DNA of 64,000 nucleotides from Lichenicoccus sp965213775 (GCA_965213775.1 CBDCAC010000004.1:1426001-1490000), one strand, 5' to 3'. Positions 33,325 through 42,463 are shown, numbered from the stretch's first letter. Numbers and translations are program-made. The notes: generated by a model not told the origin, from the sequence alone.

Positions 33325-34488
33325 ATGATCGCAGGCCGCGAGACCGGCGTCGCCCCGCTGGCAGCCCTGCTGGCCGGCGTCTGCCTGCTCGTCTTCGGCA
33401 CCAACCTGCAGGGCGTGGTGCTGCCGATCATCGGCCACGAGCGCGGCTCGGGAATGACCGCGATCGGCCTGTTCTCGGCCGGCTGGTCGGCCGGCTTCGT
33501 GCTTGCCTGCCTGTGCATCGGCCCGCTGCTGAGCCGGCTCGGCCATGTCGGCGGCTTCGCCGGGCTGGCGATGCTGTCCGCCTGCTGCGCCCTGCTGTTG
33601 GCGGCCTGGCCGCGCGACGCCGCCTGGATCGCGCTCAGGGTGGTCATCGGCTTCTGCTACGGCGGCCTGTCGGCGATCGTGGAAGGCTGGCTGGTGGAGC
33701 AGGCGGGCAGCGGCATCGCATTTGCCAGCTACATGATCGTCAACCTGATCGCCTCTCTGCTCGGCACGCTGAGCCTGAACCTGCTGCCGCTCGGCCGCGC
33801 CCCGTTCCTGCTGACCGCGGGAGCGATCCTGCTGTCGGTGCTGCCGATCGCGCTCGGCCGGGTGCCGCGTCCGCCACCGCCGCCGCCATTCCGGCCGCGC
33901 CTGGGCCGGCTGCTGCGCGCCTCCCCCGTGGGCGCGGTCGGCTGCCTGGTGGTGGGCCTGATCACCGGGGCGCTTGGCGGGCTGGGGCCGGTGTTCGGCA
34001 TGATGTCGGGCCTGGACATGCGCGACGACACGCTGATGCTGGCCGCGAACTCGGTGGGCGGCGCTCTCGCCTACGCCCCGGTCGGCCTGCTCGCCGAGAG
34101 GATCGACCGCCGCCGGCTGCTGCACGGCCTGACCGCGCTCGGGCTGGCGCTGTGCGTGCCGCTGGTCCTGCTGCCCGCGCCGTCGCCGCTCGCGGTGATC
34201 GTCATGCTCGGCGCGTTCGGCTTCGCCCAGTACCCGCTTTACGGGCTGTGCGTCGGCATCGCGGTCGCGCGGACCCCGGACCGTCCTGGCTCGCAGACCG
34301 TCAGCGAGCTGCTGCTGCTGTTCGGGCTCGGCACCATCGCCGGGCCGCTGATCGCCGGGCAGGCGATGCGCCGCGGTCCGCAGCAATTGTTCTCGTTCAT
34401 CGCCGTGGCACTCGCGGTGCTGCTCGCGACCATCCTGCTGGACCGCCTGCGCGCCGGCCGCGGCGCGCCCGCTGCGGGTGCGGCATGA
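33325..34488 (+). CDS. MFS transporter
   Basis: This major facilitator of 387 residues starts at an ATG with GGAGG ten bases upstream. Helix 1 is LAALLAGVCLLVFGTNLQGVVLP. GLFSAGWSAGFVLACLCIGPLLSRLGHVGGFAG supplies the motif-A-like loop and GFCYGGLSAIVEGWL the fifth-helix region. The sequence resembles the YcaD/YfkF-type branch of sugar/drug MFS proteins. The substrate is unknown. The next gene, a molybdate-binding-like protein, begins 20 bases after the stop, so the two may be co-transcribed. Confidence 0.83.
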   Translation: MIAGRETGVAPLAALLAGVCLLVFGTNLQGVVLPIIGHERGSGMTAIGLFSAGWSAGFVLACLCIGPLLSRLGHVGGFAGLAMLSACCALLLAAWPRDAAWIALRVVIGFCYGGLSAIVEGWLVEQAGSGIAFASYMIVNLIASLLGTLSLNLLPLGRAPFLLTAGAILLSVLPIALGRVPRPPPPPPFRPRLGRLLRASPVGAVGCLVVGLITGALGGLGPVFGMMSGLDMRDDTLMLAANSVGGALAYAPVGLLAERIDRRRLLHGLTALGLALCVPLVLLPAPSPLAVIVMLGAFGFAQYPLYGLCVGIAVARTPDRPGSQTVSELLLLFGLGTIAGPLIAGQAMRRGPQQLFSFIAVALAVLLATILLDRLRAGRGAPAAGAA

Positions 34489-34507
34489 ACCGCGCCGGCC
34501 GCGGCCG

Positions 34508-35266
34508 ATGCTGAGACGCGAGGCGCTGGCGGCGATCGCCCTGCTGGCCGCCTCCGCCCGCGGCGCGCGGGCGCATTTCGTCGACGCGCCGGACGTCGTG
34601 GTGTTCTGCGACCCGTCGCTGCGCGAGCCGGTGCGTCGCCTCGGCGCGCTGTTCCGCGCCCGCACCGGAGTTCCGGTGCGCATCCTCTGCGCGCCCGGCC
34701 GGCTGATGGCCGAACAGCTGGCCCGCAACGAGCGCGACGACATCTTCATCAGCCTGCTGCCGATCGTCGGCCGGCTCGCCGCCTCCGGGCTCGCCGAGCC
34801 GGCACGGTTCGTCGGCGCCTGGCGCAACCGCCTGCTGATCGCCGGCCACGGTCCCGGCCTGACGGCCGGCGCTCCCGAGGCGCTGCCGGCGCTGCTCGGC
34901 GGCCGCAAGCTCGGCGCGCCCGATCCCGGCCCGAACGCGGTGGTCGACACGCCCGCCCTGATCGCCAGGCTCGGTCTGGCGCAGGCGCTGGCCGGACGCA
35001 TCGCGGGCGCGGTCGATACCGGCGGCGTCGCCTGGTCGCTGGCGCACGGCCAGGTCGGGCTCGGCCTGATGCTGGCCACCGATGCGCGCAGCGGCGGCTT
35101 CGCCACCGCGGTCGCGATCCCCGACGACGCCTACCCGGCGCTGCGCTACGCCGCCGCCTTCGCCAAGCACGTGCTGAGCCGCAACGCTGACGGGTTCATG
35201 CACTTCATGGCCACCCCCCAGGCGCGCGACAGCCTGGCCGGCAGCGGACTGGAGATCGAGACGTGA
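34508..35266 (+). CDS. ModA-like periplasmic substrate-binding protein
   Basis: This protein of 252 residues has an N-terminal export signal (LRREALAAIALLAASARGARA) and the fold of molybdate/tungstate-binding proteins: VVVFCDPSLREPVRRLGALFRARTGVPVRI, then MAEQLARNERDDIFISLLPIVGRL, GPNAVVDTPALIARLGLAQAL and AIPDDAYPALRYAAAFAKHVLS. No modB or modC is next to it. Its stop overlaps the GTG of a b-type cytochrome gene, followed by a molybdoenzyme gene. That context links it to molybdenum supply or to binding a substrate for that enzyme. The choice of ATG at 34508 removes a basic leader of ten residues. Confidence 0.72.
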   Translation: MLRREALAAIALLAASARGARAHFVDAPDVVVFCDPSLREPVRRLGALFRARTGVPVRILCAPGRLMAEQLARNERDDIFISLLPIVGRLAASGLAEPARFVGAWRNRLLIAGHGPGLTAGAPEALPALLGGRKLGAPDPGPNAVVDTPALIARLGLAQALAGRIAGAVDTGGVAWSLAHGQVGLGLMLATDARSGGFATAVAIPDDAYPALRYAAAFAKHVLSRNADGFMHFMATPQARDSLAGSGLEIET

Positions 35267-35973
35267 CGGCGCCCGGCATCGAGGAGCAGCGCCATCCGCT
35301 GCTGCGTCGGCTGACCCACTGGCTGTTCGCGATCGCCATCCTGATCATGATCGGCAGCGGCTGGCGGATCTACAACGACGTGCCGATCCTGCCGTTCCGC
35401 TTCCCGCTCTGGACCACGCTGGGCGGCGATCCGGACTACTCCTACGACCAGCACGGCGAGTCCGGCACCGCCAACGCGCTCCTGTGGCACCTCGCCGGCA
35501 TGTGGCTGCTCGCCGGCAGCGTCGCGGTCTATGCCCTGCACGGCATCCTAAGCGGTCATTTCCGGCGCGACTTCCTCCCCGTGTCGCCGGCCGCCTTCTT
35601 CCGCGACTTCGTGGCGGCCGCGCGCTTCCGGCTCGAGCACCGGCTCGGCAGCTACAACGCGGTGCAGAAGCTGTTCTACTGGGGGGCGCTGTTCAGCATC
35701 GCGATGATGGTGCTGTCCGGGCTCGCGATCTGGAAGCCGGTGCAGCTCGGCTGGCTGAGCTGGCTGATGGGCGGGTTCGCGTTCGCGCGCATCGTCCACT
35801 TCTTCTTCATGTGCGCGATCGTCGCGTTCCTGGTCGTGCATGTAACCCTGGTGGCCCTGGTGCCGAAGACCTTGGTGGCGATGACGCTGGGGCGCGCCAC
35901 CGCGCGGCCGCACGCGGCGCCGGCGATCATGCAGCCGGGGCCGCAGCCGGAGTCGCAGCAGCCGGAAGGGTGA
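35263..35973 (+). CDS. Membrane-bound b-type cytochrome (b561/HupC-like)
   Basis: This membrane protein of 236 residues has four helices and histidines placed as haem ligands: RRLTHWLFAIAILIMIG, LLWHLAGMWLLAGSVAVYALHG, FYWGALFSIAMMVLSGLAIW and IVHFFFMCAIVAFLVVHVTLVALV. It fits the prokaryotic cytochrome b561/Ni-hydrogenase-cytochrome family. The GTG start overlaps the stop of the binding-protein gene (GTGA). The molybdoenzyme gene begins two bases after its stop, so this is very likely the membrane electron partner of that periplasmic enzyme. Confidence 0.87.
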   Translation: MTAPGIEEQRHPLLRRLTHWLFAIAILIMIGSGWRIYNDVPILPFRFPLWTTLGGDPDYSYDQHGESGTANALLWHLAGMWLLAGSVAVYALHGILSGHFRRDFLPVSPAAFFRDFVAAARFRLEHRLGSYNAVQKLFYWGALFSIAMMVLSGLAIWKPVQLGWLSWLMGGFAFARIVHFFFMCAIVAFLVVHVTLVALVPKTLVAMTLGRATARPHAAPAIMQPGPQPESQQPEG

Positions 35974-35975
35974 CG

Positions 35976-36734
35976 ATGGCCGATCAGCGAGCCGAGCCGG
36001 ACCGCGTGCGCGTCGAGCCCTCGCTGCGCGCGGCCGTCGGCAGGCGCACCCTGTTCGGACGCGGCCTCAGCCTGGGCGCGCTGACCCTGCTCACCGGCTG
36101 CGACATCAGCGACGCCGACATCGTCCAGCGCAGCCTGAAGTCGGTCTCGGTCTGGAACGATCGCGTGCAGGCCGCCCTGTTCGGCCACGGCAGCCTCGCG
36201 CGCATCTTTCCGCGCAGCGCGCTGGCCCCCGCCGACCGCTTCAACGCCTACTACGGCAGTGCCGACGTGCCCAAGCTCGACGCCGACAGCTATCGCCTGT
36301 CGCTGGCCGGCGCGATCGCCGACAAGCGGCCCTGGCGGGTGTCGGACCTCGAGGCGCTGCCGCGGACCGACCAGGTCACCCGGCATATCTGCGTCGAGGG
36401 CTGGAGCTATATCGGCGAGTGGGGCGGCCCGAGGCTGTCCAGCCTGCTGCACCGGGTGGGTGCGGACCTCACCGCCCCCTATGTCGGCTACGAATGCGCC
36501 GACGGCTATTACGGCGGCATGGACATGTCGACCGCGCTGCACCCGCAGACCCTGATCGCGCTGACCCGGCGCGGCCGGACCATCGAGGCCGAGTACGGCT
36601 ACCCGTTCAAGATCCGCATCCCGACCAAGCTCGGTTTCAAGAATCCGAAATTCGTGACTACCCTGTTCGTGACCGACCGCAGGCCGGGCGGATTCTGGGA
36701 GGACAGGGGCTATAACTGGTTCAGTGGATCCTGA
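35976..36734 (+). CDS. Molybdopterin-dependent oxidoreductase (sulfite-oxidase fold)
   Basis: This molybdoenzyme of 252 residues has an export signal of twin-arginine type followed by a lipobox-like LLTGC: Arg23-Arg24 in GRRTLFGRG, Cys42. The molybdenum-ligating cysteine is Cys139 in RHICVEGWSYIGEWGG, and CADGYYGGMDMSTAL and GYPFKIRIPTKLGFKNPK are further marks of the SUOX/YedY-type domain. It should be anchored at the periplasmic face and pass electrons to the cytochrome b encoded upstream. Its substrate is unknown (sulfite, methionine sulfoxide or another oxyanion or oxide). No dimerisation domain follows. Confidence 0.87.
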   Translation: MADQRAEPDRVRVEPSLRAAVGRRTLFGRGLSLGALTLLTGCDISDADIVQRSLKSVSVWNDRVQAALFGHGSLARIFPRSALAPADRFNAYYGSADVPKLDADSYRLSLAGAIADKRPWRVSDLEALPRTDQVTRHICVEGWSYIGEWGGPRLSSLLHRVGADLTAPYVGYECADGYYGGMDMSTALHPQTLIALTRRGRTIEAEYGYPFKIRIPTKLGFKNPKFVTTLFVTDRRPGGFWEDRGYNWFSGS

Positions 36735-37482
36735 GTATCCGAGCCGCGTGGACGTCGCGCGCGGCGGCTCCTGCGCCATCGCCGTGATGGCCAAGGCGCC
36801 GCGCCCCGGCTTCTCCAAGACCCGCCTGGTGCCGCCGCTCAGCGCGGACGCGGCGGCGGCACTCGGCGCCGCCTTCCTGCGCGATACCACCGAGAACATA
36901 CGCGCCGCCGCCCGCGAGGTGCGGGTCCAGGGCTACGCGGCCTATGCCCCGGCCGGGCTGGAGGCGCTGTTCGAGGGGCATCTCGCGGCCGACACGCCGC
37001 TGCTGCTGGCGGACGGCAGCGGCGAGATGCCGCCGCAGGTGCAGGGCTTCGGACGCTGCCTGCTGCACGCGATCCGCGCCCTGCTCGACCTCGGCTTCGG
37101 CGCCGCCTGCCTGCTCAATGCCGACGGTCCTACCCTGCCGACCTCGATCCTGGTGCGCGCCGCCCGCGCGCTGGCCGAGCCCGGCGACCGTGCGGTGCTC
37201 GGACCCGCCGAGGATGGCGGCTACTACCTGATCGGCCTGAAGGCGGCGCATGCCGAGCTGTTCGAGGACATCGCCTGGAGCACGTCGCAGGTCGCGGACC
37301 AGACCCGCGCCCGCGCCGAGGCGATCGGACTGAAGCTGGTCGAGCTGCCGGTCTGGTACGACGTCGATGACGGCCAAGCGCTCGACCGGCTGCGACACGC
37401 CTGCCGCGACTCCTCGCAGGAAGCCGCGGAGGCCTATGCCGCGCCCGTGACCCGGGCCTGCCTGGACCGTCTCGGCCTGTGA
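36724..37482 (+). CDS. TIGR04282-type glycosyltransferase-like protein (DUF2064)
   Basis: This nucleotidyl/glycosyl-transferase-fold protein of 252 residues has the family opening AVMAKAPRPGFSKTRLVPPL, LLNADGPTLPTSILVRAARAL, GPAEDGGYYLIGLKAAH and DVDDGQALDRL. These match the family known as rSAM/selenodomain-associated transferase 1. The GTG start overlaps the end of the molybdoenzyme gene by 11 bases. With a radical SAM protein and a GT2 protein encoded downstream, it reproduces the partnership after which the family was named. The reaction is not established. Confidence 0.82.
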   Translation: MDPEYPSRVDVARGGSCAIAVMAKAPRPGFSKTRLVPPLSADAAAALGAAFLRDTTENIRAAAREVRVQGYAAYAPAGLEALFEGHLAADTPLLLADGSGEMPPQVQGFGRCLLHAIRALLDLGFGAACLLNADGPTLPTSILVRAARALAEPGDRAVLGPAEDGGYYLIGLKAAHAELFEDIAWSTSQVADQTRARAEAIGLKLVELPVWYDVDDGQALDRLRHACRDSSQEAAEAYAAPVTRACLDRLGL

Positions 37483-37512
37483 TACACCCCATCACGGACT
37501 GTGCGTGCGGGG

Positions 37513-38985
37513 ATGCTGTCGTTGAAGCTAGGCCAGATCGAGAAGCCAGGTTTGGTCGAGAGGCCAGGTTTGGTCGAGAAGCCAGGTTTGGTCGAGAAGC
37601 TGGGCCTGGCGGCCGCCGGCGGCGCCATCCTCGCCCTGACGCTCGCCGGGTTGTCGCTGCACCTGCCGGGTGCGGACAGCGTCGGCTCGGTGTCGCGCAC
37701 CAACCGGTTCGTGCTCGTGGCTGCCTGCGCCGCGGCGGTCTACCTGGGCGCCTGCGCGCTGGTGCTGCGCCTGCGCGCGCCGTCGCGCGGCACGCTCTGG
37801 CTGGTGCTCGGCGTGGCACTGGCGCTCCGCGCCGCGGTTCTGCTGGCGCCGCCATTCCTGTCCAGCGATCTCTATCGCTACGTGTGGGACGGCCGCGTGC
37901 AGGCGGCCGGGATCAACCCCTATCGCTACATCCCTGCCGACGCGGCGCTGGCTCGGCTGCGCGACGTCGCGATCTATCCGCACATCAACCGGCGCGACTA
38001 CGCCCCGACCATCTATCCGCCGATGGCGCAGCTGATCTTCCGCGCCATCGCGCGGGTCAGCCAGTCCCTGCTCGCGGTCAGGATCGCGATGGTCGGCTTC
38101 GAGGGCCTGGCCGTCGCCTGCCTGATCGGCCTGCTGCGCCGCGCCCGACTGCCGGACGCGCGCGTGCTGATCTATGCGTGGAACCCGCTGACGGTGTGGG
38201 CCTTCGCCGGCAACGGCCACGTCGACGCCGCCGCGATCGGGCTGATCGCCCTCGCCCTGCTGTGCCGGGCGCGCCGGCGGGACGGCCTGGCCGGCGCGGC
38301 ACTCGGGGCCGCGATCCTGGTCAAGTTCCTGCCGCTGGCGATCGCGCCGAGCCTGTGGCGGCCCGCGGCCCGGCCGCTTCGGGCGAGGTGGCGCGCGCCG
38401 CTGGCCTGCCTCGCGACCATCGCCGGCCTCTATGCCTGCTATGACGGCGCCTGGTATCCCGCCGTCGGCAGCCGCGTGTTCGGCTTCCTCTCCGCCTATG
38501 GCGGCGAGGAGGGCATGGGCAGGGGCGACGGGCTGTGGCTGCTGGCCGGGCTCGGCGAACTGCTCGCGCCGCCGCACTTCGCGGTGCCGCTCTACCTGCT
38601 GCTGGCGGCCGCGGGCCTGATGGCGCTGGCGCTGTCGATGACGCTCCGGAACCGCAGGCCGCTGCCGGACGCTGAGGATACGGTGCGCCTGTGCACCCAG
38701 GCCGGGTGGCTCGCCGGCATCTTCATGATCGTGCTCAGCCCGCACTACTCCTGGTACTTCCCGTTCCTGGCGGTGTTCGCCACCGTGGCGCCGGTGCGTG
38801 CCGTGCTCTGGCTGTCGGTGGCGCCGCTGCTGCTCGACCTGCGTCCGTGGCACGACGATTTTCTCTGGCGCTCGCTGGTGTTCGGCCCGGCGATCCTGCT
38901 CGCGGCAGGCGATCTGCGCCGACACCGTGCCCGGCCGTTGCCGCTGCTTGCCCACGGGCTCCCCACCATCGCGAGGAACAGCTGA
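37513..38985 (+). CDS. GT-C type membrane glycosyltransferase (mannosyltransferase-like)
   Basis: This polytopic membrane protein of 490 residues resembles GT87/DUF2029-type polyprenol-dependent mannosyltransferases. After a repeated cytoplasmic N-terminus it has about ten to twelve hydrophobic segments. The first lumenal loop contains FLSSDLYRYVWDGRVQAAGINPYRY, the acidic loop typical of GT-C enzymes, and NPLTVWAFAGNGHVDAAAIG follows. It should transfer a sugar from a lipid-linked donor on the periplasmic side. The ATG at 37513 is used; a GTG at 37501 adds four residues. Its stop overlaps the ATG of the radical SAM gene by one base. Confidence 0.78.
   Translation: MLSLKLGQIEKPGLVERPGLVEKPGLVEKLGLAAAGGAILALTLAGLSLHLPGADSVGSVSRTNRFVLVAACAAAVYLGACALVLRLRAPSRGTLWLVLGVALALRAAVLLAPPFLSSDLYRYVWDGRVQAAGINPYRYIPADAALARLRDVAIYPHINRRDYAPTIYPPMAQLIFRAIARVSQSLLAVRIAMVGFEGLAVACLIGLLRRARLPDARVLIYAWNPLTVWAFAGNGHVDAAAIGLIALALLCRARRRDGLAGAALGAAILVKFLPLAIAPSLWRPAARPLRARWRAPLACLATIAGLYACYDGAWYPAVGSRVFGFLSAYGGEEGMGRGDGLWLLAGLGELLAPPHFAVPLYLLLAAAGLMALALSMTLRNRRPLPDAEDTVRLCTQAGWLAGIFMIVLSPHYSWYFPFLAVFATVAPVRAVLWLSVAPLLLDLRPWHDDFLWRSLVFGPAILLAAGDLRRHRARPLPLLAHGLPTIARNS
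37543..37596 (+). repeat. 18-bp tandem repeat x3 at the 5' end of the GT-C gene
   Basis: Three near-identical 18-base units (ARGCCAGGTTTGGTCGAG) encode KPGLVE, RPGLVE and KPGLVE at the cytoplasmic N-terminus; a diverged fourth (KLGLAA) follows. Base composition is less GC-biased than in the surrounding gene. Confidence 0.92.
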
Positions 38986-40070
38986 TGCAGACCGTCACCC
39001 AGATCGAACCGATCGCGCCGGGCCAGCCGCGCGATCCGAAGCGCTACTTCGAGGCGGTGGGTGCCGGACGTGCCACCCAGGCCGCGGCGCCGCCGGTCTG
39101 CCTCTATCTGGAGGTGACCAACCGCTGCAACCTGCTGTGCGAGACCTGTCCGCGCACCTTCGAGGCGCTCGAGCCGCCCGCCGACATGAGCTGGGAGCTG
39201 TTCACCCGGATCGTCGACCAGGTTCCCGACGTCTCGCGCGCGGTGCTGCACGGGGTCGGCGAGCCGATGCTGGTGGCAGCGCTGCCGCGCATGATCCGCT
39301 ACCTCAAGGATCGCGGCGTGCACGTGCTGTTCAACACCAACGGCACCCTGCTCAACCCGCGCAAGTTCCCCGAGCTGGTGGCGACCGGGCTGGACGAGCT
39401 GCGGGTATCGCTCGATGCCGCCGACGCCGCCACCTACAAGCTGGTGCGCGGCAAGGATTTCTTCCATCGCATCGTGCGCGACGTGCGCCTGTTCACCCGC
39501 TACCAGGCGGAACACGGCGCGACGACGCCCGCGGTCTCGCTGTGGCTGACCGGCATGAAGGAGACGGTGCAGCAGCTCCCGGACTTCGTCCGGCTCGCCG
39601 CCGACATGGGCGTGCGCGAGGTGCACCTGCAGCGCCTGGTGTTCGACGAGACCGGCTTCGGCATGGCGCGCGCCGGAAGCTCGCTGTTCGAGCAGACCCA
39701 GGCCGACGAGCAGGCGGTGATCGAGGCGGCGCAGGCGCTCGGCCGCGAGCTCGGCGTGAGCATCGACGCCTCCGGCGCCACCGAGCCGGGCCTGAGCCTG
39801 AAGCAGGCCGACGGCGAGCGCGAGCAGCCCTGGTCGACCTGCCGCCGTCCCTGGTCGCTGATGTATTTCACCGCGCACGGCCGCGCGCTGCCCTGCTGCA
39901 TCGCGCCGTTCTCGGCGCGCGGCTATGACGGCTACACGCTCGGCGACGCCACCCAGCAGACCCTGCGCGAGATCTGGAACGGCCCCGCCTACAGCGACTT
40001 CCGGCGCGACCTGCTCAGTGACGCGCCGCCGAAGCCCTGCCAGAATTGCGGACTGCGCTGGAGCCTGTAG
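38985..40070 (+). CDS. Radical SAM protein with SPASM-like C-terminus
   Basis: This radical SAM enzyme of 361 residues has the [4Fe-4S] motif CNLLCETC (Cys48, Cys52, Cys55), then HGVGEPMLVAALPRMIRYLKDRG, VLFNTNGTLL and LRVSLDAADAATYKLVRG. The C-terminal cysteines STCRRPW, ALPCCIAPF and CQNCGLRW look like a SPASM auxiliary-cluster domain. The family modifies peptides or small molecules; the substrate is unknown. It sits between two glycosyltransferase genes and downstream of a TIGR04282-type gene, with a one-base overlap at its start and two bases before the GT2 gene. Confidence 0.86.
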   Translation: MQTVTQIEPIAPGQPRDPKRYFEAVGAGRATQAAAPPVCLYLEVTNRCNLLCETCPRTFEALEPPADMSWELFTRIVDQVPDVSRAVLHGVGEPMLVAALPRMIRYLKDRGVHVLFNTNGTLLNPRKFPELVATGLDELRVSLDAADAATYKLVRGKDFFHRIVRDVRLFTRYQAEHGATTPAVSLWLTGMKETVQQLPDFVRLAADMGVREVHLQRLVFDETGFGMARAGSSLFEQTQADEQAVIEAAQALGRELGVSIDASGATEPGLSLKQADGEREQPWSTCRRPWSLMYFTAHGRALPCCIAPFSARGYDGYTLGDATQQTLREIWNGPAYSDFRRDLLSDAPPKPCQNCGLRWSL

Positions 40071-40072
40071 CG

Positions 40073-40798
40073 ATGTCCGGGGCGAGCCCCAGGATCGTCG
40101 CCGTGATCCCCGCCTGGAACGAGGCCGGCGCGATCGGCCCCACGGTATCGCGGCTGCCTCGCGACCTGATCGCATCCGTGGTCGTGGTCGATGGCGGCAG
40201 CACCGACGCCACCGTCGCGGAAGCGGTGCGCGCGGGCGCCGAGGTGCTGTCCGAGCCGCGTCGCGGCTACGGGCGCGCCTGCCTGAGCGGCGCCGAGCGG
40301 GCGGCCGCCCTGGGAGCGCAGATCGTGCTGTTCCTGGACGGCGACGGCAGCGACTACGGCGAGCTGGCCGGACGCATCGTCGGTCCGATCCTGAACGGAC
40401 GTGCGGATTTCGTCATCGCGGTGCGCGCCGGCGAGGGACGCGAGGCAGGAAGCATGGGGCTGCACCAGGTGCTGGCGGGACGCGCCGTGGGGGCGTTGGT
40501 CGGACTGCTGACCGGCACCCGCTACCGCGACATGTGCGCCTATCGCGCGATCCGGCTGGACGTGCTGCGCCACCTGGGAATGCGCGAGATGACCTATGGC
40601 TGGAATCTCGAGATGCAGATGCGCGTGGCCGCCGCGCGGCTGCGCGTGATCGAGGTGCCGGTGCCCTACCGGCGCCGGCTCGCCGGCCGCTCCAAGGTGG
40701 CGGGCAACCTCTCCGGGACCCTCAGGGCGAGTGCGAGGATCCTGCGCACGCTGGCGAGCGTCGCGGTGCGCACCAGGGGATTGGGCCCGGTCGGCTAG
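40073..40798 (+). CDS. Family 2 glycosyltransferase
   Basis: This GT2 protein of 241 residues has the GT-A opening VAVIPAWNEAGAIGPTVSRLP, VVVVDGGSTDATVAEA and the DxD-like FLDGDGSDYGELAGRI. RDMCAYRAIRLDVLRHLGMREMTYGWNLEMQMRVA is typical of dolichyl-phosphate-mannose-synthase-like enzymes. No membrane anchor is evident. It could make the polyprenyl-phosphate sugar used by the GT-C transferase two genes upstream, which is inference. It is the last gene of this plus-strand operon. Confidence 0.87.
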   Translation: MSGASPRIVAVIPAWNEAGAIGPTVSRLPRDLIASVVVVDGGSTDATVAEAVRAGAEVLSEPRRGYGRACLSGAERAAALGAQIVLFLDGDGSDYGELAGRIVGPILNGRADFVIAVRAGEGREAGSMGLHQVLAGRAVGALVGLLTGTRYRDMCAYRAIRLDVLRHLGMREMTYGWNLEMQMRVAAARLRVIEVPVPYRRRLAGRSKVAGNLSGTLRASARILRTLASVAVRTRGLGPVG

Positions 40799-40860
40799 CA
40801 GCCTGCGCCGGTCCCACCTGTCGGCATGGAAGCTCGGCGCCGCCTGCTGAAGATTTGAGC

Positions 40861-40884
40861 ATTCTCGATCGATGCCGCGAGAAT
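40861..40884. promoter_or_regulatory. Inverted repeat ATTCTCG/CGAGAAT upstream of the OmpA-like gene
   Basis: A 7-base inverted repeat with a 10-base spacer lies in an AT-richer gap between the GT2 gene and the OmpA-like gene. No T-run follows, so it looks more like a protein-binding site or a hairpin in the mRNA leader than a terminator. Function unknown. Confidence 0.35.
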
Positions 40885-41055
40885 GTAAGCATCATTTTTC
40901 GACAAATGCGACAATGTAGGGAGAATTAGTAGAGGCTGAGCCCGACATTGTCAGTCTTGCCAAAAAACCATGCTTCTTGCTTGATGGACCGGTATTCATC
41001 ACCGTCTTACCTCGTCCTGATCGTTGGGCGAGGAGGAGCCTCATGGAGACGGATC

Positions 41056-42324
41056 ATGCCTGTCCTCGCCTCGAAGCTTGCCCTCGGGCCGGATCCGTCC
41101 TTGCAGACGGAGGGTCCGCCGCGCGACCCGACCGCGAGAGCGGCGGATGCCTCGGTTGCTGGCCTGCGACGTCTGGCGATGATCGTGGTCTTGGCCGCGA
41201 CCAGCGGCGTCGCGCATGCCCAGAATCCCGCACGTCCGACGGGCTCCTTCATGGATGGTTTCCAGGGAGGCACGCCCTATGTCGGGATCGCCGGCGGCTA
41301 CAGCCTGCTCCAGAACATCAAGGTCAATCCGCAGGAAGGACCGCTCGGCGCCGGTCCCGCCAACGAGCGCTTCGGCGATGGCTTCATCGGCGCCGGCGCC
41401 GTGGGATGGGCGTTCCCCAACGGCGTGCAGTTCGATATCCTCGGTGCATACGACTACAACAACGTCAATAACCTGGTTCCGGTTCCGGTTCCCGGCAAGC
41501 AGACCGGTCATCAGGAATCCTACGGTGCCTTCCTCGAGGCGCTGTACGCCTTCAAGCTGCCCGAATACGGTATGCCGATCACCTGGGTCAGCCCGTATGT
41601 CGGCGTCGGCGCGGGATCTCTCTGGACTCACGTGACGCTGCCGGAAGAGTTGTCGAACGGCGATCTGCATCATATCGGCGGCACGTCGGGCGCGAACTTC
41701 GCCTATGAGGGGATTGTCGGCGCCGCCTTTCCGATCCACTCCATCCCCGGCCTCGCCCTGACCGCCGATTACCGCCTGGTCGGTATCCGCAATCCGGGCG
41801 AGCTGACCGGAACCTTCTACAACAGGCCGGCCGCGGCGATCGTGACCGGTCCGATCGGTCTGCAGAAGGACGTGTTCGTCCATCTGTTCACGGTGGGACT
41901 GGCGTATGCGTTCGACACCGCGCCGCCCGCGCCGCCGCCGGTGAACGCAGCTCCGGCCGTACCGGCTCCGATGCCGGCGCGCAGCTACCTCGTGTTCTTC
42001 GACTGGGACAGCGCGACGATGAGCCAGCGCGGCCGCGAGATCGTCGCCGAGGCGGCACAGAACGCGACCCACGTGCAGGTCACGCGCATCGAGGTCGACG
42101 GCTACGCCGACAATTCCGCGGCGCATCCCGGGCCGCGCGGCAGGCGCTACAACCAGGCGCTCTCGCTCCGCCGTGCCCGCAGCGTGAAGGCCGAGCTGAT
42201 CCGCGACGGCGTGCCGGTGAGCACGATCGATGTCGATGGCTACGGCGAGACCAAGCCGCTGGTGCCGACCGGTCCCGACACGCGCGAACCGCAGAACCGT
42301 CGCGTCGAGATCATCCTGCACTGA
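41056..42324 (+). CDS. OmpA-family outer-membrane protein
   Basis: This protein of 422 residues has an N-terminal export signal (LRRLAMIVVLAATSGVAHAQ) after a long polar lead. An eight-strand beta-barrel domain follows (TPYVGIAGGYSLLQNIKV to KDVFVHLFTVGLAYAF) and a Pro/Ala-rich hinge. The C-terminal OmpA peptidoglycan-binding domain has YLVFFDWDSATMSQRGREIVAEAA, VDGYADNSA, LSLRRARSVKAELIRDGV and VDGYGETKPLVPTG...NRRVEI. The ATG at 41056 has GGAG seven bases before it; an ATG at 41179 would leave a signal without basic residues. It tethers the outer membrane to the wall and may be a porin or adhesin. Confidence 0.9.
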   Translation: MPVLASKLALGPDPSLQTEGPPRDPTARAADASVAGLRRLAMIVVLAATSGVAHAQNPARPTGSFMDGFQGGTPYVGIAGGYSLLQNIKVNPQEGPLGAGPANERFGDGFIGAGAVGWAFPNGVQFDILGAYDYNNVNNLVPVPVPGKQTGHQESYGAFLEALYAFKLPEYGMPITWVSPYVGVGAGSLWTHVTLPEELSNGDLHHIGGTSGANFAYEGIVGAAFPIHSIPGLALTADYRLVGIRNPGELTGTFYNRPAAAIVTGPIGLQKDVFVHLFTVGLAYAFDTAPPAPPPVNAAPAVPAPMPARSYLVFFDWDSATMSQRGREIVAEAAQNATHVQVTRIEVDGYADNSAAHPGPRGRRYNQALSLRRARSVKAELIRDGVPVSTIDVDGYGETKPLVPTGPDTREPQNRRVEIILH

Positions 42325-42463
42325 GCCGGAGCGGGCGTCACGCATGCGGGCCGTGGCGTATCGCCTTCGCCCTCTCTCGCATCGTACGTCCTCTCCCGCG
42401 TCGCACGGTTGACAGGGTCGGCGGAAGCGGTGTCCATCGGACCCCGCTCGTGGAAGAACATCT

